Below the pieces are notes generated by a model. It was not told the origin of the DNA. It saw only the letters and a program-made list of their open reading frames with translations, and made no database searches. Shown here one piece after another: positions 43,691 to 56,494 of a stretch of 64,000 nucleotides of DNA; positions within the stretch are counted from its first letter, which is position 1; each line of letters begins with the position of its first letter. The DNA is taken from contig CABFPE010000352.1 in assembly GCA_900660155.1 (NCBI GenBank), forward strand, positions 190,817 to 254,816, given 5' to 3'. Source of the stretch: Hofstenia miamia. Taxonomy: Eukaryota; Xenacoelomorpha; Acoela; Hofsteniidae. A program made the position numbers and the translations under genes.

Positions 43691-43994
43691 GGGAAGTGAT
43701 CCAAATTCAATACGTTAACAAGTGAAAATACACCATAAACAACCATTCTAGCTTCAAATGCCTGCATACGCTTAATAAATTGATTTGCATTGATATATTT
43801 GAAGAAATATGCAGAACCTAAATATGTCAAAGTTATTTGTAATAACATTTGCGGAAAAAACACGCCTTTAACGTAAACATCAGCTTTAGCGAATTTATTT
43901 TGAGTGTAAGTTAACGATTTGGTTTACGATCATGTTAACGTAAAACACTATTTGTTAACAGTGTTGTTAACGTATTGAATTTGGATCACTTCCC
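43691..43994. mobile_element. Harbinger-like MITE with TAA target duplication
   Basis: 304 bp bounded by perfect 29-bp inverted repeats (43691-43719 and 43966-43994, beginning GGGAAGTGATCC), flanked on both sides by TAA (43688-43690, 43995-43997). A 3-bp TWA duplication with GG ends is typical of PIF/Harbinger elements. Inside the right half GTTAACG and GTTAACA recur at least four times. There is no Harbinger transposase in the window. A minus-strand frame overlapping the left half (43552-43863) is not credible. Confidence 0.85.
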
Positions 43995-43997
43995 TAA

Positions 43998-45370
43998 ACA
44001 AACTGAATAAATTGCGGTGAATAATCTTTAAGCGCGTTAACGCTGATGTTAAATCTTTGAATCTGCTTCATAAACTGCGTTAAATACTTTCAAAGTGCGT
44101 ATTAAACTGCTACTAAGTCTGCAAGTGCGTTTTTATCTTACAAGATGTGTTCGTAATGTATTTTCAAAGTTATTGACGGACTAGTTAAACATGAGTAGAA
44201 ATTCATTTTATCGAATTCCTTGAATCAAGAACATATGTAAGCGTAGTTATTCTTAAAAAATAAATGAATTTTTCAAAATTTTTAATGAAATATATTACTT
44301 GTAGACGAACCCAAGTGCGTATCTATTTTGCTGTTGAAATCAAATTTGGCCATATATTTCAGTGGAATTAGGGTCATTTGCTTAATAATCCAAGTAACAA
44401 CATGTATTTTAATGAGCAAAATAATGAAATGATTCAGCAATAAATTTAAATAATTTGTCTACTTATTGCTATAAATTACACTGAAAAAGAAAAATTCACT
44501 AAAAAAACGTGCGGGTCTTGCACTAGGACTAGATTTTTAAGCTAGATTTCAGCAAAATATTGTGATATCATCTATATTTTGGCTAGTATTTTGACGCAAA
44601 TTTATCTAATTAGTTGATTGTACCTGTTGATTGCAGGGCTTAATTAATTGACCTGCCTTCCTTAAGCAATTTGATTACCCTAATAAATGTTCACTTTCTA
44701 CTTTTAGTTTAATAAACTTGTCATCTCGTTCATGCTCTAACTATGCCAATATTTTTTGATACATATGCGGTGAATATAGACTGACAGCAACAGGCGGGCA
44801 ATAACATCAAACACAGCTTTATCATGCTTACTTCAGTATTAACCTTGGGCATCAAGATAAACAATTGTCGTCTCACATCTGTTTTTCATCAGGTGTTAAA
44901 AGTTCTTCAAACCAAAAGGGAAACTACTTAATTTTAGCATAACATTGATATGGCAAGAACAAATAGATCATGTCAGCAATTGCTCTTTTTGCATGGTAAA
45001 CTTTAAAGGTAATAACAAATGTACTAAAAAGTCAGTTAATTATCGAAATACACCATCGGCTATAAGGCCTGTTTTATACATTCTGAGGTAATTCTAATTC
45101 CAGCTTTTCGCCAAGGGTTATCTAATGAATCTTCTTCTGATGAATTCACAAGTCAAAATAAAAATTATACTTCAAGTAATCTAGAAAAACAACTCCCACT
45201 CACTAAAGGTTAAAGTGAGTTACTTAGATCGCGTTTAATGGAGTGCAATCTATTTAATAATAGCATCAAAATTTGTGTGTACTGCAAACGTAATGCTGCT
45301 TTAGCATATTATTTTGCCATGTCTGATTAGCTGTGTTATTGTACTAACACACCAAGTTTGTTCAATGAGC
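43998..45370. other. Non-coding AT-rich DNA
   Basis: Another CGTTAACGC occurs at 44035. The stretch before 45370 may hold more of the relic described next, but I could not follow a frame. Confidence 0.4.
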
Positions 45371-45379
45371 TCGGGATTG

Positions 45380-45665
45380 ATTTTTGGGAAACCATCATTC
45401 TGACAATGTTCAAGAGCTAGTGGATGATCTATTGTCAGCATATAAGGATCTTGGGTGTAATACTGTATGTCGTTAAAGTTACATTTTTTGCAAGGAAATC
45501 TATCATTTTTCCCTTCTAATTTGGACGATGGTTTGGATGAGCAATGTGAAAGTTTCCACCAGGATATTTTTAGAATGGAATCCCGTTACCAATATAGATG
45601 AAGCCCTGCAATGTTGGCAGACTTCTGTTGGAAGTTGCAGCGTGACTTACCCAACAAAATCTATA
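45380..45665 (+). pseudogene. Fragment of a recurrent uncharacterised invertebrate protein
   Basis: Plus-strand pieces read LVDDLLSAYKDLGCNT, then (after a stop) FFPSNLDDGLDEQCESFHQD then IFRMESRYQY, a stop, then SPAMLADFCWKLQRDLPNK. From memory this matches the C-terminal block LGC(N)MSLK...HFL...FFPxNLGxxSDEHGERFHQD...MExRYQG...MLADYCWxLxRD, found in very many copies in insect, hydra and other invertebrate genomes and usually annotated only as an uncharacterised protein. The His of GERFHQD is kept. Broken by at least two stops. The copy number suggests it is carried by a mobile element of unknown class. Confidence 0.6.
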
Positions 45666-45739
45666 AACATCAAAATAAATCCAAGCATTTTTAAACTATC
45701 AAGTTTTGTAATAAATTTCCCCATGTTATTTTTCTGAAA

Positions 45740-48380
45740 AAAAATAAAATTTGTCATATTTTTTTCTAGAGGTGCTTTGGGCAAATGGACTTCAAATTTG
45801 GAATCAGCGTAAAAACTAGTCTTAGAACCACTTACACCGTTTTTGTCAATTACAGGTAGCTAATTTTTTTGTTCAGGGCTATTTTATCAATTTCGAAAAT
45901 GCACTTATTTTTTTAATGTTTTAAATAATAATGCAAAGCTGGAATGAGGTAAAAATAATTGAAGGTGAATTAAAATTACAGCACAAATATTGATTGAATT
46001 CCCTTGAAACAATAGTTATATTGCTTCATTTTTAGTAGATTTAGTGCTGCATTAAATTCCTTTGTCACATATGTAGTGGTAACATTCTTGTAAATGCAAT
46101 AAAAAGCACTTATTGAAAACTTCTTGAATTATATATAATCTTCCCATGCTTTCGTTCTCCATTCATAACAGATGTTGCATGGTTTTCTGGAATAGAAGTT
46201 TTCAACAGAGTATAGACATGAGGTGATTTTGAAAATTAAAAAACGTCCGGTAATTTTTCCAAAAAGCTGCCTTCTATGTACAGCTAAAAATATATAACTA
46301 ATAAAATAGGAATAACTTGCATAGTTTCGGAGAACAATTTATTGTTCAGGTGGCTATAGCATTAGAATTTGAGAAATAATTGATTTTGTTTCTTTACAAT
46401 CTCTCACATTTGCTTTTGCTCTGCCCTTATGATTGTGTATTTTTACTTCTAATTTTTTTATAGAGCTAACAAATAATAGTAACAGAAATTGTGTTCATGA
46501 AAGAGAAATTTTCATCTTTCAGATGGACACTTGAATATTTAAGAAACTTCATAAAATTTTTAAGTTTGAACATTTTGAATTTTTTGTTGTTTAGCTGCTG
46601 GGCCATTAATAGCCCAATGCTAAATCCAACAATTAACCAATAATGAGGACATTTTAAGCATTTATTCTCAAATTATTCATTGATGCATGCGAAATACATT
46701 GCTCAAAGATTTTAATGGATAAAATTCCATAAAATATAAAACAAATATATATATTTTTTTTTGAAATAATTTGAATTTACTTAAAATACTTTAACATCGA
46801 AAAAGTGGCATTGGAAAATGGGGACTTTATCATTCACAACAGTTAACCCAGGAAATTGGCATTTGTGATTCATAAAACACAAAATCTATCAATTGCACAG
46901 ATTGAAAGTGCCAATGAGTTAATCAATTTCCTAATAAAACTATTTTATTTTTGGATGTGTTTCATTTAAATAATTTAAAGTGTCTTAGTTGTACCAATCC
47001 ATTGAACAGAGGAGAATTAACTTTCCCTTCACTTATTTGCATTGTTGGTATTGTTTTTCTACATTATGACTATTTAAATTATTTGCGATTCAAAAACAAC
47101 AATAATATAGGAAATTTTAGAAAATTAACAGTAAAACTCCACAGTCCATTGGTACCAACATATATCATTTCTCTTTTAATGGTTGTGAAGTACACAGTTC
47201 TCAAATGTATTTGCATTTAACAATAGTGTATATATGTTGGAATAATGTTCAATAAAACTTCCAAATCTGTTTTTAACTACATTTGTTATAAATTTATAGT
47301 TGTTTTGTATAACTAGTAGTTAAAGTATGTTTTTTGTCTTGCATACTTTTAAATATTGTATATTTCTTAGTATTACTCACTGATATATTTTTTGTACGCA
47401 CAAATTTTTCATTTAATAGTACAAACAGTCTCACTTTTATTACCATTGTGTGAAAATAAAATTATAATGTTATTATAGTTACACAATAATTAAATTGCAA
47501 TAAAAAAGTGGTTAATATCAAGACATCTGCCTGGTCTTTTAACTGAAAATGTGCTACATATGGCCATATATTTCAAAGGTCATATAAATATCATTAATTA
47601 TTATAACTGAATAACTCATAGTTGGCAATAAGTATTAGATCAAAGAAGGATAGTGGTCAATTGTGACCACTTAGGCTTTCTAGTTTTAAACAAATTCTGA
47701 GTCTTGAAACTTTTGCTACACATAATTTGATTACATTTACTGAAATTTGGTTTAATATAGAAGCAATTTTCTGTGAAATTATCACATTTATTACTTTTTA
47801 AAAACTCTTTTTATTCAGATCCACAAATTGGAGGTTTGGTAAGTTGAATATTTTAAGCTATTACATTGAAGGCAACTTTGTTGATGTGAACAATTACTAA
47901 TTGATTTTAATTAGTTGTGTTTACCAGTTTGTCATATGATAAACCAATAAGTACTGGATTATGGTAAACCAACAAGTTGTGGATGTTGTATTTATAAAGG
48001 CTTTGCCTTGTGCCTTACTGTTTATATTGATTTATGATAGTGTTGCTATTGCTATCATGCTATGATTATATTCAATATAAGTTTAATATTTGTAAGCCTT
48101 TTATACTGTAACTTTATTGAAAAATTTTCAACTATGCAGTTTGAGTTACCTGAGTTACAGGAATTGGATCTGGAACTAACTTGAGATCAGTGGAGGTGGT
48201 GAAGGCAAGTATTCATTAAAACACTTGCACTTAACAAAATCACTCAGAACAATGCCAAATTTGTTCTTCTGTGATTGAAAGCTGGACCTTCTTATCACAC
48301 TCTGCTTCTTACAAATTACTAATTTTGATGAGGCTATTGCTATCTTGAGCAACCAGTTTGTAAAGCCTACCAGGGTCATA
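45740..48380. other. CpG-poor AT-rich DNA
   Basis: No feature recognised. The part before 48380 could contain the left LTR of the gypsy element, but I found no pair of matching LTRs. Short frames such as 46951-47220 have no recognised similarity. Confidence 0.45.
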
Positions 48381-48385
48381 TTTGC

Positions 48386-49059
48386 ATGGCAAAACTATTA
48401 TATAATGTGCAAAAACCCTCAAAAACAGTTAGCAAATTTGTTCAGAGATTTCATGTTTGGGCTCTTAACTTAGAATGTAATGACGTGAATGCTGTGGAGC
48501 ACTCACAACTTCTTATTTGTGATGCTCTTGTTTCAGGCATACAATCAGAATGCTTGTTGGAAGTATTGGATGATAAGCTTCTCTTGATCATTGTGTATTA
48601 TTGGCATCTGCTATTCAACTCTTAATTTGACATTCACAATCATTTAGTAGTTTGTCTACAAATCTCTTAGATCCATCAACTAATAAATTCTTGGCTGCAG
48701 TGGTTAAAGCAGACAATCCCTCAAAAGGTAAGTCACCATCCAAATGCTTCTTTTGTGGTAAAGCCTATTCTCTTAGAGCACAATGTCTACCCTGCAATGA
48801 TTGTTGTAGTAAATGTGGAAAGAATGGGCTTTGGGAACAGTGTTGCAAATCAAGGACTTCTATGTCCTGCATGACTGCTTTGGAGACTCAGTGGAAAGAA
48901 AAAAGTGAAGTTCTCTGTGATACTAGAGCCAATTTTTTTCACTTTTGCCAAGGTACTCTGCCTGTAACTTTAAATGGCTGCATCAAAGTTGAAGTGTTGC
49001 TGGATACTGGCTTGTCACATTCATTCTTATACAAGGTGACAATGACAAAGCTGGTCTAA
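48386..49059 (+). pseudogene. Gypsy gag, zinc knuckle and protease remnants
   Basis: 48386-48625 resembles the C-terminal capsid region (VSKFVQRFHVWALNLECN, LLICDALVSGIQSECLLEVL). After a stop, 48652-49059 gives a cysteine-rich nucleocapsid (CFFCGKAYSLRAQCLPC, then CCSKCGKNGLWEQCC), the protein that packages RNA, and then an aspartic-protease motif VEVLLDTGLSHSFL with the catalytic DTG kept. The two segments are in different frames. Confidence 0.75.
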
Positions 49060-49164
49060 CTATGTGGGGTTGGTAAGAATCTATCAATAAATGCCTATTC
49101 CTTTACATAGATGGATATCCTTTTGGAAAAAGTGAGTTTTAGCAGATTTTTTTTAAAGACAATA

Positions 49165-49537
49165 TGAGACCTGTGTATCATCAGGTGATGTTGAGAAAAC
49201 TGACTGCCTATTTACCTCATTTGAAGCTGCCAGACATTTATACCAACTTAAGCATTTGCTGTATGGGTTAACCAATGCTGTTGCAGCTTTTAAGCAAGTC
49301 AAAGACAATTTCATAGCTGACAAAAACCTTGAACACATGCATATATATATGGATGATGTCATTATTGTTGGCCAAGATCAAGAAGAGCATGATTTTAACC
49401 AATGTACATTTCTTGCTGCTTCAAAAAAATACAATTTTCAGATCAGTCTAGAGAAGTCAAAATTTTCAATTTCTAATGATGATTATATTGGTCATGTCAT
49501 CACAGAAGTAATTATTCACTGGATGCCAATTGCATAA
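49165..49537 (+). pseudogene. Gypsy reverse transcriptase remnant
   Basis: YQLKHLLYGLTNAVAAFKQV matches the FxxxPFGLxNAPAxFQ motif. HMHIYMDDVIIVGQDQEEHD holds the catalytic YMDD box intact, followed by KYNFQISLEKSKFSISNDDY and IGHVI. The upstream fingers region (CLFTSFEAARHLYQ) is in a neighbouring frame. Confidence 0.85.
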
Positions 49538-49539
49538 AG

Positions 49540-50130
49540 GCTTTAGCTGAGTTCCCTGTACCAAAAAATACCTCTGTTGAAAAGACTAGTTGGCTTGCTG
49601 GCCTACAACTTGAAATGGGTGAAGAATTATGCTATTAAAATTGGGCCTATTTTGGAAGCAGCACACAAAAAAAAAATTCCATTACCTAGTGATACATTAC
49701 AAGCAATAAATGCCATGACTAAAGAAATCTCCCAATCTGTATTGGCTTCACCAAATGATCAACTGGGTCCAATTTGTGTTGAAACAAATTCACTAGTGCT
49801 ATGATAGGTGCAGCCCTACAATAAAAAGGAGGTCCCTCACTTACTTTCCTAGAAGATTATCAGTAACTGAACATCAAATGTCCACCATTGAGTGAGAAGC
49901 AATGGCAATTGTGGAATCATTTTGGAAATGACATTATTACCTCCTGACCTTTTCAGTACTAATCAAGACTGACCAACAGACAATTAGTAATATTTTCTCT
50001 GATAGCAAATTGCAGATTAAAAATGAGAAGCTGATCTGCTGGCAAGATGATTACTTGGAATTCCACTATGACTTGCAGTACTGTCCTGGCAAAACAACAT
50101 TATTGCTGATACACTCTTCAGAATAGTAGC
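49540..50130 (+). pseudogene. Gypsy RT tail and RNase H remnant
   Basis: MKRLVGLLAYNLKWVKNYAI is the usual LxGLxxYYRxFI connection, followed by VLASPNDQLGPICVETNS (the DASxxGxGA region, with the catalytic Asp replaced by Glu). Then, after frame changes, SFWKWHYYLLTFSVLIKTDQ and WQDDYLEFHYDLQYCPGK, matching the typical HxYLxGxxFxVxTDHxxL and W...L..Y.F...Y.PGK signatures. Confidence 0.75.
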
Positions 50131-50191
50131 AACTGAATTTGGCATTGATCTTACTAAACTTCATGCTTCATTAGCATGTGTAGGTGTCACA

Positions 50192-50839
50192 ATGTTTTGG
50201 GTGCATTACGACTGCCATAATATTCCTGCAACATTGGAAGAAGTCTGCAACATTGTCAGCAGATGTTGTTCATGTCAGTCAATAAAACTGCAGTTTCTAA
50301 AGCCAGGCAATTCTAAATTAGTAAAAGCCACATATCTATTCAAAAAACTTGCAATTGATTTTGTTGGACACAAAATTCCTGAAAGGAAATCTGAATATCA
50401 ATATTTGCTCACCATCATTGATGAATTCAGTTGGTTTCCTTTTGCTTTTCTCACTAAAAACATGGAAGCTACCACTGTTGCCTGTTGTTTGTCACAAATT
50501 TTTGCATTGTTTAGAATTCATTCATTTATCAACTGTGATTGAGGACGTGCATTTGCTTCTGAACACTTCAAGGAATTGCCAGTTTCAAGGACATGCCCCT
50601 ATAATCCACAGTGTAATGGCCAAAAGGAAAGATATAATGGCATTAACTGGAAAGGTATCTTAACAATAATACTTTACTGCAATTTATCTCAATCTGTTGG
50701 GGAGCAGATATTAGCACAACTATTAGCAGCTCTTTGTTCCTTAAATTGCATCACAACTGGCAAGCCACCTTATAGCCAGTTTTTAAACTGCAATGAAAAG
50801 GTACACAAGGATTCTCTTTCCTTATTGACTAACTTCTAG
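50192..50839 (+). pseudogene. Gypsy integrase remnant
   Basis: The zinc-binding part is C-terminally preserved (NIVSRCCSCQSIKL). The core has KKLAIDFVGHKIPERKSEYQ (first catalytic Asp), YLLTIIDEFSWFPFAFLTKN, and then in another frame CPYNPQCNGQKERYNGINW with the catalytic Glu. Frameshifts at about 50540 and 50640 split it. Confidence 0.8.
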
Positions 50840-50960
50840 CAATGACGTGTTGCTGAAATGTTATGTTTGGCACAAAACCAGTCATATTGATGATCCAGTT
50901 GAGATTCTTGATGTAAGTTCACAACATTTTGCAAGGATTTGGACTGCTAGAGGCAGAATT

Positions 50961-53900
50961 AGTACTGTTTCAACTACCTCATTGGTCATAATATTTCTGA
51001 AATTGTAAAAGCTTGAATGGCAGGTAAATATTTACAAAATTGTCTAAATATGAAATTGTTTTAAATGTAGTGCAACACAACACATTTACTTGATTTGATT
51101 TGGCATAGCATACTATCATTTGATCTGGTTTATGTTTTAATTATCATTTTGCATTGCTCAATTATCTAATTAGGAAGAAGCATGTGCATTTTAACTTGGA
51201 ATTTCTATCCAAATTCAACTTCTGTAAGTCATATGCCTTGTAATGCACACTTGGGTATTCAACTCTGCAAACAAGTATTTATATTTCAATTTTCTTAAGG
51301 TGTCAAATTCCCAGTTAGAGTACTCCTCATCAATGTCTTCTTGTACTAAAATCTGACTATTGATTGACTTTGCATGCACAGGAAATTTTCACCAAGATTT
51401 AGCCATGCCATGAGTGATCTAAACTGTTGACTAATTTCCCCACACCGTTTAATGTTTCAGCCCTTTTTGCAACAGTTATCAAAGCAGTTCACAATGTAGT
51501 TATAAATATATCCCTTGCAAGAGCTACCCAATTCTAGTAGTGCATGCAACACAAAAAAATAAGTTAAGACTTCCAATTTCAATATTACATAGATAAATCT
51601 CTTTGCAGCAACCTATAATCATTTGTTTAACAAAGTACCTAGTTAGTAAGAAACACAGATAGCAATCTCACCACCCCATGAACTTATTCTTTCAAAGTTG
51701 AATGTGATCATTGGAGCATGTGATTTGCTTTATGTACTGTAGAGAAGTAATCAATATTTCAGGTATGACTATATTACTTGGTTGTTCAGTTCTAGCAGTT
51801 ATTGTGCATTTGTAAATAATATTTTAGAGATTTGATTAGGTAGTGATAAAATGATAATATAAATACCAGTTTGTTGAATTTGCTATTTTCAATTTTAAGG
51901 AGCCTTAAGTCTTTAACAATTAGGCAATTGGTTGTAAGTACACTATTAAGTAGTTCTCTCAGTATATTATGGTGTAGCATGTAATAAGTTTCCTTCATTA
52001 ATAGGAAAAACTTTTTCAATAAATCTATGACTTATGATTTTAAATTACTTGTGTTGATTAAGGACAGCTTGCTATCCCATGTAGATGTGAATTTACCAGC
52101 AATAGCTTGGGTGTTAAATATGTTCACCAAGTTTGTCACAATGCTTAGAATCACTAATGCCATTAATATTGAGGCCCACATGTTTAATTATATTCCCAAT
52201 TTTAGCTTTTTCATCTTCTATCCTAAATTGTGCTGTCATGTCCTGATATTCAGAGAGATTTTTGTAAAAAACATTATGAAGTCTTTTCCTGTCAATGTAA
52301 CTTTGACTACTTTGAAGAAAGGTTGCATACAAAACAATAGTAGTAACTCTAATGCTCATTCCTTGATAAGAAGCTTAAGCAATAATATGACAGAAACTGC
52401 AAGATGTTGGCATTGCATGTTAACCTGAATTTTGATCTTACACAAAAAATCACAAAGTCTGGTTATTGCTTTTTTTAAATTGAAAATTTTTAAATTTTTT
52501 TAATCTGCAATTATATTGAATATTTTTCTGATTATTAGTTGTCAACTTTTTCAAAGTAGATCAATTCAGTGATGGCCAAAAACAAGTAGAAGCCCCAAAA
52601 TTTGAAAAAATATTTCATACATTTACAGGGAAAACCATTTTACCATTTTATTTTAAATAATTCTAAAAAATAGGTTTTAATTTAAATCTGCTTTCATTAA
52701 GAAACTTTGTCAATATATGTATTTAAATTATTTGTTAATTTAGGTGCTTCAAAGATAAATCAATTGTGTACTACTGCTATTTCTATTGACATTTGAACAA
52801 TTTCTCAAACAAGCTTCTGATTATAAAGCTGCATGTCACCATCTATGTTTTGAGTCAATATTCTAAATCTAACTTCTAACTAACATTTAAGATTTTTGAG
52901 ACAGAGATGGTAAACAAATTCAGACATTATTTATATAAAATTTATATCAACAACATGCAGCATTTGCACATATTGGACTACTGTATACATTTTTATTTGT
53001 CATTTCACAGGTATATTAAATGCTTAAAGGGGTCAAAATTGATCACATTCAGAAAAACTATGCAAAAATGAAGAAAAAATTTAGCATATTTTCTATTAAA
53101 GTTTCAGTTATATGAATGCACTCATTTCAAATGCATGTACAAACATGTTCACACATAAAAATTTTTTTCCAAATTTCCACTTGGTATATTGTCCATACAT
53201 TTTCATTGACTTGTTCCACACAGCTTTTGTTTTATCTAAAGTTTGTGTAAATTGCACATTCTCTGGAGAAATATATTGAAATGCATTTGTTGACATGATT
53301 AATCAGAGCTTTTGAACCAACAGAAGCATGAAATATTTTCACAAATTACATTTTATGTTGTTTTTTGGTTGATCCCTGGCATTAACAGATGCTATATATC
53401 AAGTATTATACCAAATACAGCAGATATGAAAAAGTTTTGAAACACTTTTGATTCTGTAAATTTCACATCATTTGATCTACAAATCTTCTTCTGCAAACAA
53501 AAAAACCTAGAGATTATAGTTATGGAGAACTAGAAAACCTTATCTACAGAATAATTGTGTTTTTAGCTCTTTATGCACATCTCAGCCACATTTTTTCATT
53601 AAAAAAGAGTTGGTCAGGAAGATGTGAAAAATTTAACACAAGCATTGTTATGACTTTTCCAAAAAAATGACAAATGTTATAAAAATGCTCACAAAGTTGA
53701 TTTCTAAATTCACTTCTGCTTGGCAAGATAAAGATATAATATCTGCCAGACATTGGGTTTTGTTTTACAACTCACACAACACACAAATTTTAATTTCATG
53801 TTTGTCTGACTGATTTGCAAGATATAAAATTGTTAAGCAAATTAAAATGAGAGATATAGTTTTTGTATTTTCTTGAAAATCTCTTAATTCTATTTCTGGT

Positions 53901-55250
53901 AAGCATAAATATATTGTTAATTCTTTTTCATATGACTATGCATTGAGGAATAATCCTAACCTCTTTTAGGCTCATGATATCAATGAAAAAACATAATCCA
54001 TAGAGCAAGGCTGTGAATACTTCCAACTAAACTGGCAAAAATTTAATTGCCTCTCTCCCAAACAATTGTTTATATTGTTACAAATTCTTTGGAAAAGGTC
54101 CTTCATTTTCCAGATATCCATATTCAGAATCAATATCTGCAAATATATTCTCAGCAATTCTCTATTTGGCTGTGTGAATTGCTTGGAGGTTAGCCATATA
54201 TAATTGTATATAACATAAATGCTAATCATAGCAGCTATTAGTATTAGTGGTCATGGTCAGATCTAACTTCCAACAAACATTTTAGGTTCATAAATGAATA
54301 ATAGGCTATCAAACACTTTGCAGAAATTAATTTTTTTGATTAATATAACTCAAAAATTAATAAAGATAGTTGATTACTAGCACTGTGGATGTTTTGTAGC
54401 TGACACTTAAAATGAGATCAAAGAATGAAAGTATTCAAATCTTACCCCTTAGTTTTTTAGTGAGATCCATAATTGTATAATTAATTTTGATATCACTTTA
54501 CTATTTATTCTAAACCAATCTTATGGTTGTTATGTTAAATTCCAAAGCAAAATTTATACCCAAGTTGTAGTAACCTTTGCATTGAGGTTAGGTTAGTGTT
54601 CAACATTTTAAAAATATTGTTCTGTGCCTTCAATGCCAACTGATATGTTTCCAATATATAATACATTTGTATACATCCATTAAATGTTTGCTTAAGATTC
54701 AAGCAGCACTGGAGTAACTGTAATTGGTCAAATATATTTAGAAATTTTTCTTATATCCTGCATCACATTTCGTTTTGGAACATGTCTCAAGACAGCAATT
54801 ACCAAACTTATAGAACTTTAAAGGATTTAACAAAAACTTCACATATGTTCTGTGAATATAGTTTGTAGAACCAGTTTTGGGTGCTGGGAAATCCTTGTAA
54901 AGTAATCACTTTAATTTTACTTAAGAATTCATTAAGCTTTCATCCAAAACATAATGAGTAATTTCCAAAATAAAATTTTATGTAGCACTGTAAATAGATG
55001 TCATGAACTTAAATTGATTAAAACCAATGAAAAATTGGTTAAAAAGTTCATCTTCTCTAACATTGCCTCCTCTTCAAAATTACTCAGCTGGTACTTTATT
55101 ATCAATTTAAATTATTTGATTTCTTGAAAATCACTGAATTGGCAAACATTCTTTGAAGTTTGTTTATTTGTGATTTTCTTCTATCACTTAGATATTTTTT
55201 CAATAACTTTGCAAAAAAAATTACCAATTCAGTACTAAATTCACTCTATA
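50961..55250. other. Old CpG-poor repeat DNA, no clear gene
   Basis: Short frames exist on both strands. Three on the minus strand (53108-53296, 53571-53753, 53972-54229) have a fairly protein-like composition, for example ELLRIYLQILILNMDIWKMK, and could be pieces of one decayed element protein. None shows a motif I recognise. 52027-52428 (+) and 52114-52359 (-) overlap and neither is convincing. Confidence 0.45.
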
Positions 55251-55259
55251 AGTACCTGT

Positions 55260-56494
55260 AGGGTTTCTATTACTTAAATTCTGTTGAATCCAAGCGAATT
55301 GATCATATTTGTGATATTTTCGGTTTTCAAGCTATTAATAAGACCAATCCAACTAGATTTTCTAATTTAATTGACTATTTTTTATCCGATAGTTGTAATA
55401 AATACAAAACATATATGTTTGAATCATTTAGTGATCACAATCTTTGCGTTTATGTTAGTAACCATAAGTTTGGAACGAAAACTAGGGAAGTTGTTTATTC
55501 TAGAGACTTTAACAACTTTAATGATAAAAAATTTATAGACCTCTTGAAGAACATATGCTTTGATCTAACCTACACTTTTAATGCTGCCGATAGTATGCTG
55601 AAATTTATCATGCGTGAAATCACCAAAGCCTTAAATAAAGTAGCACCGCTGCGAACCAGACTAATTAGCACTAAATTAAGACCAGTGATTAGTCAACCCC
55701 GTGACTCCGACTTGATTAAAGAACAGGTAATTGAGAAAAATAAACTCTTTGAACTTGCGAAATCGGATCCCATCAATCTTAATTGGACCAATTATGAGCA
55801 CGCAAAGCAATTGATCAAAAAGAGCCGCAAATCTATGTACGAAACTAAGGTAAAGGATTACTTCAAACGTTTAAAAAAATCTAACCAAAGATGGAATTTT
55901 CTTAATAAAAGCATTGGCAAAACTAAAGGGCTAAATATACACAGTGAAAAAATAAAGCATGATAATAGGATGTACAAAAATAAGAAGGATATCGCAAATA
56001 TTTTAAACAGAAATTTTGAAAATATGGGTAAATTCAATTTTAAATTTGAAGAAAATCGAAACTTTTCATCTCAACAATCTGATATAGGAATAAGAGAACA
56101 GTTTCATTTCAACTTAATTTCCTATCATGATCTTAGAAATGTAGTAAATAAACTAGATACTAATAAATCTTGTGGATCCAGCAACCTACCGTATTGGATA
56201 ATTAAAAAATATTTCTATATTTTTGGTGAATACCTACTTGTAGCATTTAACCAAAGTATTATAAATAATGACTTTCCTGCTCTTTTAAAGCAATCTGATA
56301 TTTCACCGTTATACAAAAAAGGAGAACCACTAGATTCATTGAACTACCGACCAATTAGCATAACACACCCTTTCTCAAAAATATTTGAAAAACTTCTAAC
56401 TGCACAAATGTACAAGTTTATTAATGACAATAAAATTTTATCAAATAATCAAGCAGTAGTTCGAACTAAACCGAGAATCTATGTACGAAACTAA
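55260..56494 (+). pseudogene. LINE ORF2, endonuclease end and N-terminal RT
   Basis: The open frame extends upstream of the ATG at 55415. It begins in the APE endonuclease (SKRIDHICDIFGFQ, then FESFSDHNLCVYV with the catalytic SDH). A basic linker follows (SMYETKVKDYFKRLKKSNQR), then RT motifs: NVVNKLDTNKSCGSSNLPYW (motif 0/1), QSDISPLYKKGEPLDSLNYR and PISITHPFSKIFEKLLTAQM. At 56460-56494 it runs into the second copy of its own sequence and stops (TKPRIYVRN). The 359 codons without a stop are the best preserved LINE frame of the window. Confidence 0.9.

Larger units (their letters stand above)
48380..50960 (+). mobile_element. Decayed Ty3/gypsy-type retroelement
   Basis: Fragments in the order gag, zinc knuckle, protease, reverse transcriptase, RNase H and integrase lie on the plus strand, which fits Ty3/gypsy (integrase after RNase H). 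Many stops and frameshifts; CpG is rare. Long terminal repeats and primer-binding site were sought and not found, so the ends are approximate. Confidence 0.85.

Noticed and set aside
43552..43863. 103-codon minus-strand frame
   Set aside because: Half of it is the Harbinger-like MITE, including its terminal repeat, so it is not a gene.
47930..51700. Search for long terminal repeats around the gypsy remnant
   Set aside because: No pair of matching segments and no primer-binding site could be found by eye; the element ends are left open.
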